The notes beneath the pieces are model-generated. The model saw only the letters and a program-made list of their open reading frames with translations, did not search any database and had not been told where the DNA came from. Positions 43,814-51,980 of a stretch of DNA of 64,000 nt are shown here, piece after piece. Position numbers and translations under genes: made by a program. How positions within the stretch are numbered: the stretch's first letter is position 1; the number at the start of each line of letters is the position of its first letter. The DNA lies in NCBI RefSeq assembly GCF_003024605.1, contig NZ_PYJQ01000001.1, positions 219,001-283,000 of the forward strand. The letters run 5' to 3'. This DNA is from Rhizobium sp. JAB6 (GTDB lineage Bacteria; Pseudomonadota; Alphaproteobacteria; Rhizobiales; Rhizobiaceae).

Positions 43814-43996
43814 ATGGCAAACCAAGGTGGAACCCACGAACAACATGTCAAGGCTGGCCAGCAAAGCCACAAGAACATGGAGAACAACACCCGGAATGCC
43901 TCTTCTGGCTCCCGCGAGCAGCACACTGGCGGCTCCCGAGGTGGTTCCCATGAACAACACGTCAAAGCAGGCCAGCAGAGCCATAAGAACAGTTGA
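43814..43996 (+). CDS. Small hydrophilic stress-type protein with tandem duplication (60 aa)
   Basis: Sixty residues, start MANQGGTHEQHVKAGQQSHKN, with AAGGAGATATCC upstream, a near-ideal ribosome site. The segment GGTHEQHVKAGQQSHKN is repeated near the C-terminus as GGSHEQHVKAGQQSHKN, separated by a Asn/Ser/Gly-rich linker (NTRNASSGSREQHTGG). There are no hydrophobic stretches; it is likely disordered and highly soluble. It resembles KGG-type stress proteins (YciG, GsiB) in composition, although the K-G-G core itself is absent. It stands alone between mbfA and the protease gene. Stress or desiccation role is inference. Confidence 0.72.
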   Translation: MANQGGTHEQHVKAGQQSHKNMENNTRNASSGSREQHTGGSRGGSHEQHVKAGQQSHKNS

Positions 43997-44055
43997 CGTT
44001 CGTGGTGATGACCTATTCGCCCTTACCGGAAAGTAACGGACGTCTTCATACCCGA

Positions 44056-44090
44056 TGAAAAAACGAAAAGCCGGTCCGATGGGCCGGCTT
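44056..44090 (-). terminator. Intrinsic terminator of the transglutaminase-like gene
   Basis: On the minus strand a 10-base stem with one wobble (AAGCCGGCCC / GGACCGGCTT, 3-base loop) is followed by TTCGTTTTTTC. It lies 27 bases past the stop at 44118, a clear rho-independent terminator. Confidence 0.85.
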
Positions 44091-44117
44091 ATCGGCGTTT
44101 AACCCTGTGGCTTTCGC

Positions 44118-44723
44118 TTACTTGACGGCGCCGACGAGGACGTCGTTGCCGTTTTCGATGGTCACCCAGCGGCCGGCGTTGAAGCTCGCTTGGCGCTTCA
44201 GGTAGGAATAGGGAGTCTGGTTCCAGACCTTGATCTCGTCTTCGAGATTGTCGAGGATGAAATCGCCCTGCTTGGTGCGCAGCGTCAGCACCGCATGTCC
44301 CTCGCCATCGGGCTTGCGCACGACCGTCATCAGCAGATTGGAGGCGGAAATGCCGCTCTGCATCAGAAGCCTGCGCTTCAGCAGAGCAAAATCCTCGCAA
44401 TCGCCGGCGGTTTTCGGATATTCCCAATATTCTTCCTGACCGTAGACTTCCATGTCGGTCGCGGGGCGGATGGTCTTGTTGACGCGCAGGTTGATCTGAT
44501 TGACCAGCGCCCAGGCGGCGGCGTTCATGTCGACCGGGCCGACATTGCGGGTCGGGCCGCACTCGTCGGTATGGCTCTGACAAAAGTCGTAGTGCCCGAT
44601 CGGCTGGGAAGTCACGTTGCCGACGGTCATCGAAGCGCCCTGCTGAGGTGCCGGCATCGCCGCCGATGACATTGCAACTATAGCAGCGAAGGCAATCAAC
44701 AAGCCCTTAATACGCACGCCCAC
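44118..44723 (-). CDS. Bacterial transglutaminase-like cysteine proteinase (BTLCP)
   Basis: Exported protein of 201 residues. The signal peptide covers about 1-24 (IKGLLIAFAAIVAMSSAAMP). The papain/transglutaminase-type triad is placed as in BTLCP proteins: Cys in TAGDCEDFALLKR (near 109), His in GEGHAVLTLR, and Asp in FILDNLEDEIK. Related proteins (LapG) cleave surface adhesins; others are of unknown target. Two more cysteines (DFCQSHTDECG) may form a disulphide. A CtrA-type palindrome lies 26 bases upstream of the start and a terminator follows, so it is a single-gene unit possibly tied to the cell cycle or envelope. Confidence 0.9.
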   Translation of the reverse strand: MGVRIKGLLIAFAAIVAMSSAAMPAPQQGASMTVGNVTSQPIGHYDFCQSHTDECGPTRNVGPVDMNAAAWALVNQINLRVNKTIRPATDMEVYGQEEYWEYPKTAGDCEDFALLKRRLLMQSGISASNLLMTVVRKPDGEGHAVLTLRTKQGDFILDNLEDEIKVWNQTPYSYLKRQASFNAGRWVTIENGNDVLVGAVK

Positions 44724-44748
44724 TATCCTTGTATCGTCCCTGCATTTG

Positions 44749-44763
44749 TTAACAAATTGTTAA
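44749..44763. promoter_or_regulatory. CtrA-type full site (TTAA-N7-TTAA), perfect palindrome
   Basis: TTAACAAATTGTTAA matches the CtrA consensus TTAA-N7-TTAA exactly and is also a perfect palindrome. It is 26 bases upstream of the BTLCP gene start codon on the minus strand, within the expected promoter. Binding is inferred. Confidence 0.55.
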
Positions 44764-44947
44764 TGTAGGGGGGCGCGCGAAGTCAATCGTTACTTAAGTG
44801 TTAACGCGGGAACCAGCTCATATGGTTAATTTCGGCACAATCGAGGGGATAGCCGCCGTAATTCTCTGCTGCCTGCGATGATGCACGCGCACGCGTCGGC
44901 CGGCAAAGGAGGCCGCGCGATAAGAGTATTGCGGCTATCTCATTGTT

Positions 44948-45757
44948 TTATGGCATATTATGCAGCGCCGCCGTCTCGGCGACGGCGAGCATGCGCTCCA
45001 GATCCTGCGGCCGCGACAGGCGGTGATCGCCATCGCGCACAAGTGTTAACACCACATCGTCGGCCGGCAGGTGTTCGACCAGCTTTAACGAATGCGAGAA
45101 AGGCACGTCGGCATCCTCCATGCCTTGTAGGATGTGAACGGGGCAGCCGGTTTCGATGATGCCGGTGAGCACGCGATTGGCCCGGCCGTCCTCGATGAGT
45201 GCGCGGGTGAAGATATTGGGCTCGGGGCTGTATTCCGACGGCTCTTCGAAATAGCCGCGCTCTGCCAGTGAGCGCCGCTCGACATCGGAAAGATTGGGCT
45301 CGATGAGGTCGATGGTGAAATCGGGTGCGGGCGCAATCAGCACGAGGCCTGCAATAATGGGGGACTTCTTGCGCTTGCGCAGTTCCTGGATGAGCCGGAG
45401 CGCGATCCAGCCGCCCATCGACGAGCCGACGAGAACGATCTTCTTCGGCTTTGTATGGTCGATGACGGCAAGCGCCTCCTCCAGCCAGCGCGAAATCGTG
45501 CCGTTGGTGAACTTGCCGCCGGATTGGCCGTGGCCGGAATAGTCGAAGCGGATGCAGCCGATACCGAGCCGCGCCGCCAACGCATCCAGTTCCAGCGCCT
45601 TGGTTCCGCTCATGTCGGACCGATAGCCGGATAACCAGACAAAGCTGACATTCCTGGCACCCTTGCCGGCAGCACGCTGGATGATGGCGATCTGGCGCTC
45701 GCTGTCGCCAGTGCCGACGGGAAGGAAGGTCGGTTGGATGGTTGCGGTCTCGGACAT
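44948..45757 (-). CDS. Alpha/beta hydrolase (ABHD10-like)
   Basis: Serine hydrolase of 269 residues from MSETATIQPTF (GGGAGC upstream). The oxyanion-turn segment is WLSGYRSDMSG, the early strand is IRFDYSGHGQSGG, the nucleophile elbow is VLVGSSMGGWIA, Asp lies in LQGMEDADVPF, and His in RDGDHRLSR. The lid region is small. The pattern resembles palmitoyl-thioesterase/acyl-glucuronidase ABHD10. It is divergent from infC with 277 bases between, which must hold both promoters. Substrate unknown. Confidence 0.88.
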   Translation of the reverse strand: MSETATIQPTFLPVGTGDSERQIAIIQRAAGKGARNVSFVWLSGYRSDMSGTKALELDALAARLGIGCIRFDYSGHGQSGGKFTNGTISRWLEEALAVIDHTKPKKIVLVGSSMGGWIALRLIQELRKRKKSPIIAGLVLIAPAPDFTIDLIEPNLSDVERRSLAERGYFEEPSEYSPEPNIFTRALIEDGRANRVLTGIIETGCPVHILQGMEDADVPFSHSLKLVEHLPADDVVLTLVRDGDHRLSRPQDLERMLAVAETAALHNMP

Positions 45758-46034
45758 GAAAAGCTCCCGGATTTTCTGCCCTATAAAACAGATTCGCGCT
45801 AGCGTGACCTGAAAAATCCTCAAACTTTTCGCTGGGCTCTCTATATAATTGCCGAAGATACTGTGTCCTTCGCGCATCTCGCGCTTCCGCGACACTCTAT
45901 TGACACGCGGGAGGTGCTTTTTTCCTGCTGTCATGCTATTGACTTCAACACAGCTTTTACGACATTTCCGTCAGTTGCGCCGACGGGGAGCGAGAGGCTG
46001 CAGCTATCCGAAACAATTCGTGGAGAATACGACC

Positions 46035-46571
46035 ATTCGCAGACCCTTTAAAACCGATGCGCCCGTAAAGGACGGGCCACGTTCCAACAGGGAAATTCGC
46101 ATTCCCAAGGTTCAGCTCATCGCTGCCGATGGCGCGAATATGGGCATCGTCCCGACCGACCAGGCATTGAGAATGGCAGAGGAGGCCGGTCTCGATCTGG
46201 TAGAGATTTCCCCCAATGCTGAACCGCCTGTTTGCAAGATCCTCGATCTGGGCAAGCTGAAATATGCCAACCAGAAGAAGGCCGCCGAGGCGCGTAAGAA
46301 GCAGAAGATCGTCGAAGTCAAAGAAATCAAGATGCGCCCCAACATCGACACCCATGACTATGAGGTGAAGATGAAGGCGATCGGCCGTTTCTTCGAAGAA
46401 GGCGACAAGGTGAAGGTGACCTTGAAGTTCCGTGGCCGCGAAATGGCCCACCAGGAACTCGGTATGAAGCTTCTTCAGCAGGTCAAGGAAGATACGATCG
46501 AGATCGCCAAGGTGGAGGCCGAGCCCAAGCTCGAAGGCCGCCAGATGATGATGGTACTTGCGCCGAAGTGA
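46035..46571 (+). CDS. infC: Translation initiation factor IF-3 (ATT start)
   Basis: Binds the 30S subunit, prevents 70S joining and checks initiator tRNA. I start at ATT (46035), giving [14 protein letters not shown] and 178 residues; GGAG lies nine bases upstream and no usual start fits the family N-terminus. A rare start codon is a known feature of infC, used for autoregulation. The IF3 N-domain ([15 protein letters not shown]), linker ([18 protein letters not shown]) and C-domain ([17 protein letters not shown]) are intact. A terminator follows at 46599, separating it from rpmI. Confidence 0.95.
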   Translation: MRRPFKTDAPVKDGPRSNREIRIPKVQLIAADGANMGIVPTDQALRMAEEAGLDLVEISPNAEPPVCKILDLGKLKYANQKKAAEARKKQKIVEVKEIKMRPNIDTHDYEVKMKAIGRFFEEGDKVKVTLKFRGREMAHQELGMKLLQQVKEDTIEIAKVEAEPKLEGRQMMMVLAPK

Positions 46572-46891
46572 GGCGCAAGTTGGAGTAGAGAGGCCGGAGC
46601 CGTCCCTTGGACGGCTTTTCCTTTTCTGCGGCATGGGCCATGCCTGTCATCGATCTGCAAAGATTCCCGCATTGGCACCGTTGCACTTGAAGACAAGTGC
46701 GGTTATAAGCGCGCGTCCGAACTGACCGGCAGGGCATGCCGTGGCAGTTCAGAATGCTGGTGGAGCGGTTCGTCACCGTATCCGCCGTTCAACAACAAAC
46801 GCTCCGGCACCTTGTTGCAGCCCGGTCAATCCGGATCTGTGGGAAGGGCTTTTAAGCAAAGCAGGCCAGGAAGCATCGAAGGAGTAGCAAA
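46572..46891 (+). promoter_or_regulatory. infC-rpmI intergenic region: terminator plus rpmI leader
   Basis: A strong intrinsic terminator occupies 46599-46626. A further hairpin GGCATG-GGC-CATGCC lies at 46630-46644. The remaining 245 bases hold no gene I can support and must carry the promoter and leader of rpmI-rplT. An L20-binding leader like that of other bacteria is possible, but I could not draw a convincing pseudoknot. Confidence 0.5.
46599..46626 (+). terminator. Intrinsic terminator after infC
   Basis: GCCGTCC-CTT-GGACGGC is a perfect 7-base stem with a 3-base loop, followed by TTTTCCTTTTC. It lies 27 bases past the infC stop. Confidence 0.9.
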
Positions 46892-47095
46892 ATGCCCAAG
46901 ATGAAGACGAAGTCCTCTGCCAAGAAGCGGTTCAAGATCACCGCATCCGGCAAGGTCAAGGCAGCCGCTGCTGGCAAGCGCCACGGCATGATCAAGCGTA
47001 GCAACAAGTTCATTCGCGATGCCCGCGGCACCATGGTTCTCGCAGAACCGGATGGCCGTAAGGTTATCAAGAACTACTTGCCGAACGGTCTCTAA
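46892..47095 (+). CDS. rpmI: 50S ribosomal protein L35
   Basis: Ribosomal protein of 67 residues ([21 protein letters not shown]), basic throughout, normal length. GAAGGAG lies upstream. It is 37 bases ahead of rplT, the standard pair. Codon use is strongly biased as in highly expressed genes. Confidence 0.97.
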   Translation: MPKMKTKSSAKKRFKITASGKVKAAAAGKRHGMIKRSNKFIRDARGTMVLAEPDGRKVIKNYLPNGL

Positions 47096-47132
47096 GACTA
47101 TTCGTAACGCTATAGACTAAGGAGATCATGAC

Positions 47133-47537
47133 ATGGCACGCGTAAAAAGAGGCGTTACCGCCCACGCCAAGCACAAGAAGGTTCTGAAGGCAGCCAAGGG
47201 CTTCTACGGCCGCCGCAAGAACACCATCCGTACCGCAAAGGCCGCCGTCGATCGTGCAAAGCAGTATGCTTACCGCGACCGCAAGGTTAACAAGCGCAAC
47301 TTCCGCGCTCTCTGGATCCAGCGTATCAACGCTGCCGTCCGCGAGCATGGCCTGACCTATGGCCGCTTTATCGACGGTCTGAACAAGGCTGGTATCGAAG
47401 TCGACCGCAAGGTTCTCTCCGACATGGCAATCCATGAGTCGGACGCTTTCGGCGCGCTCGTCGCCGCTTCGAAGAAGGCGCTTGAATATCTCAAGGAAGC
47501 CGGCACGAAGAACGAGTTCGAAGCAGCCGTTAACTAA
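47133..47537 (+). CDS. rplT: 50S ribosomal protein L20
   Basis: Ribosomal protein of 134 residues needed for early 50S assembly. It begins [20 protein letters not shown] and has the family core [17 protein letters not shown] and [18 protein letters not shown], with a C-terminal domain that in other bacteria binds its own mRNA leader. AAGGAGATC precedes the ATG. It is followed by a strong terminator, so pheS has its own promoter. Confidence 0.97.
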   Translation: MARVKRGVTAHAKHKKVLKAAKGFYGRRKNTIRTAKAAVDRAKQYAYRDRKVNKRNFRALWIQRINAAVREHGLTYGRFIDGLNKAGIEVDRKVLSDMAIHESDAFGALVAASKKALEYLKEAGTKNEFEAAVN

Positions 47538-47865
47538 CGCTGCCTCGCACGTTTTTCGTAAATTCATTATGAAACCCGCGCTGGCGAAACCGGCGCGGGT
47601 TTTGTGTTTTGCAGCATACGCTTTTCCATCGTGTCAGGCTGTCTTGTCGGGCGAGGCTCAAAAAAGGGGTCGCGCATCGGGCGGCAAATACCAAGGACCG
47701 CATTCTTGGCGTGTTTTTGTCATTTGCCCGGTTGATTGGCCGCTTGCACATGGGTAGTGATCTGCAGCGCCTCATCCTTGCTATAAGCAGTCCGATGTGG
47801 GTGTTCATCCATTATTCCGCGGAATGAGCGGCGTTCCAAGCCCGCCGCCCGCAAGGCAGGATCAG
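47538..47865 (+). promoter_or_regulatory. rplT-pheS intergenic region
   Basis: The rplT terminator occupies 47572-47611. Between 47612 and 47865 I see no phenylalanine-rich leader peptide, so no classical attenuator. A palindrome ATTCCGCGGAAT lies at 47813-47824, about 40 bases ahead of the pheS start. The pheS promoter must be here. Confidence 0.5.
47572..47611 (+). terminator. Intrinsic terminator after rplT
   Basis: AAACCCGCGC and GCGCGGGTTT form a perfect 10-base stem around an 11-base loop, followed by TGTGTTTTG. It lies 34 bases past the rplT stop. Confidence 0.9.
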
Positions 47866-48948
47866 ATGACGGAACTCGTAACACTCGAAACCCAACTCAT
47901 GGCCGAGGTGGCCGCGGCGAACGACGAGCAGTCGATCGAGGCGGTCAGGGTTGCCGCGCTCGGCAAGAAGGGCTCGGTTTCGGAACTGCTGAAGACGCTG
48001 GGCTCGATGTCGCCGGAAGAACGGCAGACGCGCGGCGCAGCGATCAACGCGCTGAAGAACGCCGTGACCGATGCCATTAATGCCCGCAAGAGCGCGCTGC
48101 GCGATGCTGCGATCGAGGCGAAGCTGAAGGCCGAAACGGTCGATGTCAGCCTTCCCGTCCGCTCCTCGCCGGCCGAACGCGGCCGCATCCATCCGATCAG
48201 CCAGATCGTCGACGAAATCACCGCCATCTTCGGCGATATGGGCTTCTCGATCGCCGAGGGTCCGGATGTCGAGACCGATTACTACAATTTCACGGCGCTG
48301 AACTTTCCGGAAGGACACCCCGCCCGCGAAATGCACGACACCTTCTTCTTCCAGCCGGATGAAAAGGGTGAGCGCAAGGTGCTGCGCACGCACACCTCGC
48401 CGGTGCAGGTGCGCACCATGGAAGCGCAAAAGCCGCCGATCCGCATCATCATTCCCGGCAAGACCTACCGCCAGGACAGCGATGCCACGCATTCGCCGAT
48501 GTTCCATCAGGTCGAAGGCCTCGTCATCGACAAGACGGCGAATGTCGCCAACATCCGCTGGGTGCTCGAAGAGTTCTGCAAGACCTTCTTCGAGGTCGAC
48601 AATGTGACGATGCGCTTCCGTCCGTCCTTCTTCCCCTTCACGGAGCCGTCCTTCGAGGTGGATATCCAGTGCGACCGTTCCGGCCCGATCGTCAAGTTCG
48701 GCGAAGGCACCGACTGGATGGAAATCCTCGGCTGCGGCATGGTGCATCCGAATGTGCTGCGCTATGGCGGTCTCGATCCGGACGAATATCAGGGCTTTGC
48801 CTGGGGCATGGGCCTCGACCGCATTGCCATGCTGAAATATGGCATGCCCGACCTGCGCGATTTCTTCAATGCCGATGTCCGCTGGATGAACCACTACGGC
48901 TTCCGCCCGCTCGACATGCCGACGCTGTTCGGCGGTTTGAGCGCGTAA
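47866..48948 (+). CDS. pheS: Phenylalanyl-tRNA synthetase alpha subunit
   Basis: Catalytic subunit of the heterotetrameric class II synthetase that charges tRNA-Phe. I start at [15 protein letters not shown] (360 residues, the usual length); an open frame to 47797 is longer than family. The N-terminal coiled coil (about 1-90) is followed by class II motif 1 ([13 protein letters not shown]), motif 2 ([12 protein letters not shown] with the Phe/ATP loop) and motif 3 ([17 protein letters not shown]). pheT follows after 16 bases. Confidence 0.97.
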   Translation: MTELVTLETQLMAEVAAANDEQSIEAVRVAALGKKGSVSELLKTLGSMSPEERQTRGAAINALKNAVTDAINARKSALRDAAIEAKLKAETVDVSLPVRSSPAERGRIHPISQIVDEITAIFGDMGFSIAEGPDVETDYYNFTALNFPEGHPAREMHDTFFFQPDEKGERKVLRTHTSPVQVRTMEAQKPPIRIIIPGKTYRQDSDATHSPMFHQVEGLVIDKTANVANIRWVLEEFCKTFFEVDNVTMRFRPSFFPFTEPSFEVDIQCDRSGPIVKFGEGTDWMEILGCGMVHPNVLRYGGLDPDEYQGFAWGMGLDRIAMLKYGMPDLRDFFNADVRWMNHYGFRPLDMPTLFGGLSA

Positions 48949-48964
48949 GGAAGGGATAAAGCAC

Positions 48965-51388
48965 ATGAAATTCACACTCTCCTGGCTGAAAGAGCACCTG
49001 GAAACCGACGCCACGCTCGACGAGATCTGCGCCCGCCTGACGATGATCGGGCTGGAAGTGGAAGAGGTTGACGACAAGGCGGCGTTCAAGCCCTTCGTCA
49101 TCGCCAAGGTTCTCTCGGCCGAAAAACACCCGCAGGCCGATCGCCTGAAGGTGCTGATGGTCGATACCGGTAGCGGTGCGCCCGTTCAGGTCGTCTGCGG
49201 CGCCCCCAATGCCCGCGCGGGCCTCGTCGGCGCCTTCGCGGCCCCCGGCACCTATGTTCCCGGCATCGACGTGACGCTCGCCATCGGCAACATCCGCGGC
49301 GTCGAGAGCCGCGGCATGATGTGCTCGGAGAAGGAACTCGAAATCTCCGACAGCCATGACGGCATCATCGACCTTCCGGAAGATGCGCCCGTCGGTACGA
49401 GCTTCGCCGCCTATGCCGGGCTCGACGATCCAATGATCGAGATCAACCTGACGCCGAACCGCCCGGATTGCACCGGTGTCTACGGCATCGCCCGCGATCT
49501 CGCCGCCTCAGGCCTCGGTACGTTGAAGCCTCGCCTTACGCCGACTTTCCCTGTCCAAGGCGAAACGCCGACCGAGCTCAAGATCGAGCTGGACGATATC
49601 AGCCTTTGCCCCGGCTTTTCGCTGCGCCTCGTGCGCGGCGTCAAAAACGGCCCGAGCCCGAAATGGATGCAGCAGCGCCTGCTCGCGATCGGTTTGCGCC
49701 CCATCAGCGCGCTGGTCGACATTACCAACTACATGACCTTCGACCAGGGCCGGCCGATGCACGTCTTCGACGCCGCCAAGGTCAAGGGCAATCTGGTCGT
49801 GCGCCGCGCCAGGGACGGTGAAACCGTGCTGGCGCTGGACGAGCGTGAATATAAGCTCAACCCCGGCAACGTCGTCATCGCCGATGACAACGGCGTCGAA
49901 TCGATCGGCGGTATCATGGGCGGCGAGCATTCCGGCTGCGACGAGAACACGACCGACGTGCTGATCGAATCGGCACTTTGGGACCCGATGAACATCGCCA
50001 AGACCGGCCGCAGTCTCGGCATCATCACCGATGCGCGCTATCGTTTCGAGCGTGGCGTCGATCCGGAATATATGGTGCCTGGCCTCGAGCGCACGACGGA
50101 GCTGGTTCTTGCCTGCTGTGGTGGCACAGCCGCCAAGGCGCGCGTCGAGGGCTACAAGGGCTATGAGGCGAAGGTCGTCGATTTCCCGCTGTCGGAAGTC
50201 AAGCGCCTGACCGGCCTCGAAGTCTCGACCGATGAGAGCAAGTCGATCTTGACGAAGCTCGGCTTCTCGGTCTCCGGTTCGGGCGAGCGCATTTCCGTTG
50301 CCGTTCCCTCCTGGCGTCCGGATGTCGATGGCAAGGCCGACCTCGTCGAAGAAATCATGCGCATCCACGGCGTTGACAATATCAAGCCGCAGCCGCTTAG
50401 CAGCCATGCCGCCGTCAACGGCAAGATCCTGACGACACTGCAGATCCGCACGCGCACCGCCAAGCGTGCGCTGGCTTCGCGGGGCATGCTGGAAGCCGTC
50501 ACCTGGTCCTTCATCTCCGAAGATCAGGCGAAGCTCTTCGGCGGCGGCTCCAATGCGCTGAAGCTTGCGAACCCGATCGCCGCTGATATGTCCGACATGC
50601 GGCCCTCGCTGCTGCCGGGCCTGCTGTCGGCCGCGCAGCGCAATGCCGACAAGGGCTATGGCGATGTCGCGATCTTCGAAGTCTCCGGCACCTACGAGAA
50701 CGATACGCCCGGGGGCCAGCGGCGTGTTGCCGGCGGTATCCGCCGCGGCACGGCATCGCTTGCCGGCGCCGGCCGCATGTGGTCGAACGCCGCCAAGGGC
50801 GGCGGCAAGCCGGTCGATGTCTTCGATGCCAAGGCCGATGCGCTTGCAGTGATCGAAGCTTGTGGCCTGCCGATGGGCAATATCCAGATCGAGCAGGGCG
50901 GCCCGGCCTGGTATCATCCCGGCCGCTCCGGCACCATAAAGATGGGTCCGAAGGTCGTGCTCGGCTATTTCGGCGAGTTCCATCCGAAGACGCTGGAAGC
51001 GCTCGACGTGTCGGGTGCGCTCGCCGGCTTCGAAGTCTATATCGATGCCATGCCCGAGCCGAAGAAGAAGGCGACCCGCACCAAGCCGGCGCTGGAGCTT
51101 TCTCCCTTCCAGGCCGTCAAGCGCGACTTCGCCTTTGTGGTCGACAAGTCGGTGGAAGCCGGCGCCATCGTCCGCGCCGCCGTCGGTGCCGACCGCAAGC
51201 TGGTCACTGGCGTCAACGTCTTCGACATCTTCGAGGGCGCATCGCTCGGCGAGGGCAAGAAGTCCATCGCCATCGAAGTACAGATCCAGCCGGCCGAGCG
51301 CACGCTGACGGATGAGGATTTCGAGGCGCTGACTCAGAAGATCGTCGCGAATGTGACGAAATCGACAGGTGGAGTGCTCAGAGGATAA
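48965..51388 (+). CDS. pheT: Phenylalanyl-tRNA synthetase beta subunit
   Basis: Structural and editing subunit, 807 residues, normal for bacteria. An EMAP-type tRNA-binding domain lies at about 40-150 ([19 protein letters not shown]), the B3/B4 editing region at about 210-390 ([26 protein letters not shown]), B5 at about 400-475, the inactive catalytic-like core after that, and the C-terminal anticodon-binding FDX-ACB domain at about 713-806 ([19 protein letters not shown]). It is last in the pheST unit; a palindromic repeat follows. Confidence 0.97.
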   Translation: MKFTLSWLKEHLETDATLDEICARLTMIGLEVEEVDDKAAFKPFVIAKVLSAEKHPQADRLKVLMVDTGSGAPVQVVCGAPNARAGLVGAFAAPGTYVPGIDVTLAIGNIRGVESRGMMCSEKELEISDSHDGIIDLPEDAPVGTSFAAYAGLDDPMIEINLTPNRPDCTGVYGIARDLAASGLGTLKPRLTPTFPVQGETPTELKIELDDISLCPGFSLRLVRGVKNGPSPKWMQQRLLAIGLRPISALVDITNYMTFDQGRPMHVFDAAKVKGNLVVRRARDGETVLALDEREYKLNPGNVVIADDNGVESIGGIMGGEHSGCDENTTDVLIESALWDPMNIAKTGRSLGIITDARYRFERGVDPEYMVPGLERTTELVLACCGGTAAKARVEGYKGYEAKVVDFPLSEVKRLTGLEVSTDESKSILTKLGFSVSGSGERISVAVPSWRPDVDGKADLVEEIMRIHGVDNIKPQPLSSHAAVNGKILTTLQIRTRTAKRALASRGMLEAVTWSFISEDQAKLFGGGSNALKLANPIAADMSDMRPSLLPGLLSAAQRNADKGYGDVAIFEVSGTYENDTPGGQRRVAGGIRRGTASLAGAGRMWSNAAKGGGKPVDVFDAKADALAVIEACGLPMGNIQIEQGGPAWYHPGRSGTIKMGPKVVLGYFGEFHPKTLEALDVSGALAGFEVYIDAMPEPKKKATRTKPALELSPFQAVKRDFAFVVDKSVEAGAIVRAAVGADRKLVTGVNVFDIFEGASLGEGKKSIAIEVQIQPAERTLTDEDFEALTQKIVANVTKSTGGVLRG

Positions 51389-51443
51389 TCGGCTGCTGCC
51401 GAGTTCGCGGAGAGCTCGGCACCCCCTCAGTCGCTGCCGCAAC

Positions 51444-51496
51444 ATCTCCCCCACAAGGGGGAGATTGGTGACTCGCCGACAGTGACAGAGGGGGTA
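51444..51496. repeat. Palindromic repeat after pheT (RIME/REP-like)
   Basis: ATCTCCCCC-ACAA-GGGGGAGAT is a perfect 9-base hairpin, followed by the module GCCGACAGTGACAGAGGGGGTAT. The right half resembles 38271-38301. It lies between convergent genes and may serve as the pheST terminator, although no T-run follows. Confidence 0.7.
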
Positions 51497-51527
51497 TCAC
51501 AGGTGCGGCGCATCAAAGCAACCGGTT

Positions 51528-51887
51528 CTACCGATGCAGATGATAAACCTTGTTCACCACGCTCCACCGTCCATCGATCTTCACCAGTGACAAATAATCC
51601 GAAAACCGCATGCCGGCGAATTCGTCGACGACCTTGACGCTTGCCGCATCGCCTTCGATGTCGATCAGTTCGATCTCCATCAGCGGCATGGTGCCGGGCG
51701 GGGCGCTGCCTTCCTCGACGATCGCGGCGATGAATTCGTCGCGCGTCATCCATTCCACCGCGCCCTGGTAATTGCCGATGATCGCTGCTCGCGGATGGAA
51801 GGCCTTGCGCAGCGCCGGCTCGTTCGCGAATGCCATTCCATCGACATAGAGATGAACAACCGCACGGATTGCCTGCTCTTCCGACAT
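51528..51887 (-). CDS. NTF2/SnoaL-like protein (119 aa)
   Basis: Small protein with a nuclear-transport-factor-2-like fold. The start at MSEEQAIRAVVHLYVDG has AGGA eight bases upstream; a longer frame to 51944 does not. The helix-rich N-terminus with FHPRAAIIGNYQG and the sheet IELIDIEGDAASVKVVDEFAGMRF ending in SLVKIDGRWSVVNKVYHLHR are typical of the lumazine-binding/SnoaL-like group. No catalytic assignment is possible. It converges on pheT. Confidence 0.82.
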   Translation of the reverse strand: MSEEQAIRAVVHLYVDGMAFANEPALRKAFHPRAAIIGNYQGAVEWMTRDEFIAAIVEEGSAPPGTMPLMEIELIDIEGDAASVKVVDEFAGMRFSDYLSLVKIDGRWSVVNKVYHLHR

Positions 51888-51980
51888 CTCGCCATTCCTC
51901 TCTTGAGTTATGCCTAAGATATCATAGACGCCGGCAGCTGACAAAAATGCGGGCGGCGTGATCGCAATGATTTGACTTAA

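Noticed and set aside
45849-46034. Longer IF-3 with an ATG or GTG start upstream
   Set aside because: Extra residues do not fit the family; the ATT start aligns with known IF-3 N-termini.
47612-47865. Phenylalanine attenuator ahead of pheS
   Set aside because: No Phe-rich leader frame and no alternative terminator/antiterminator pair.
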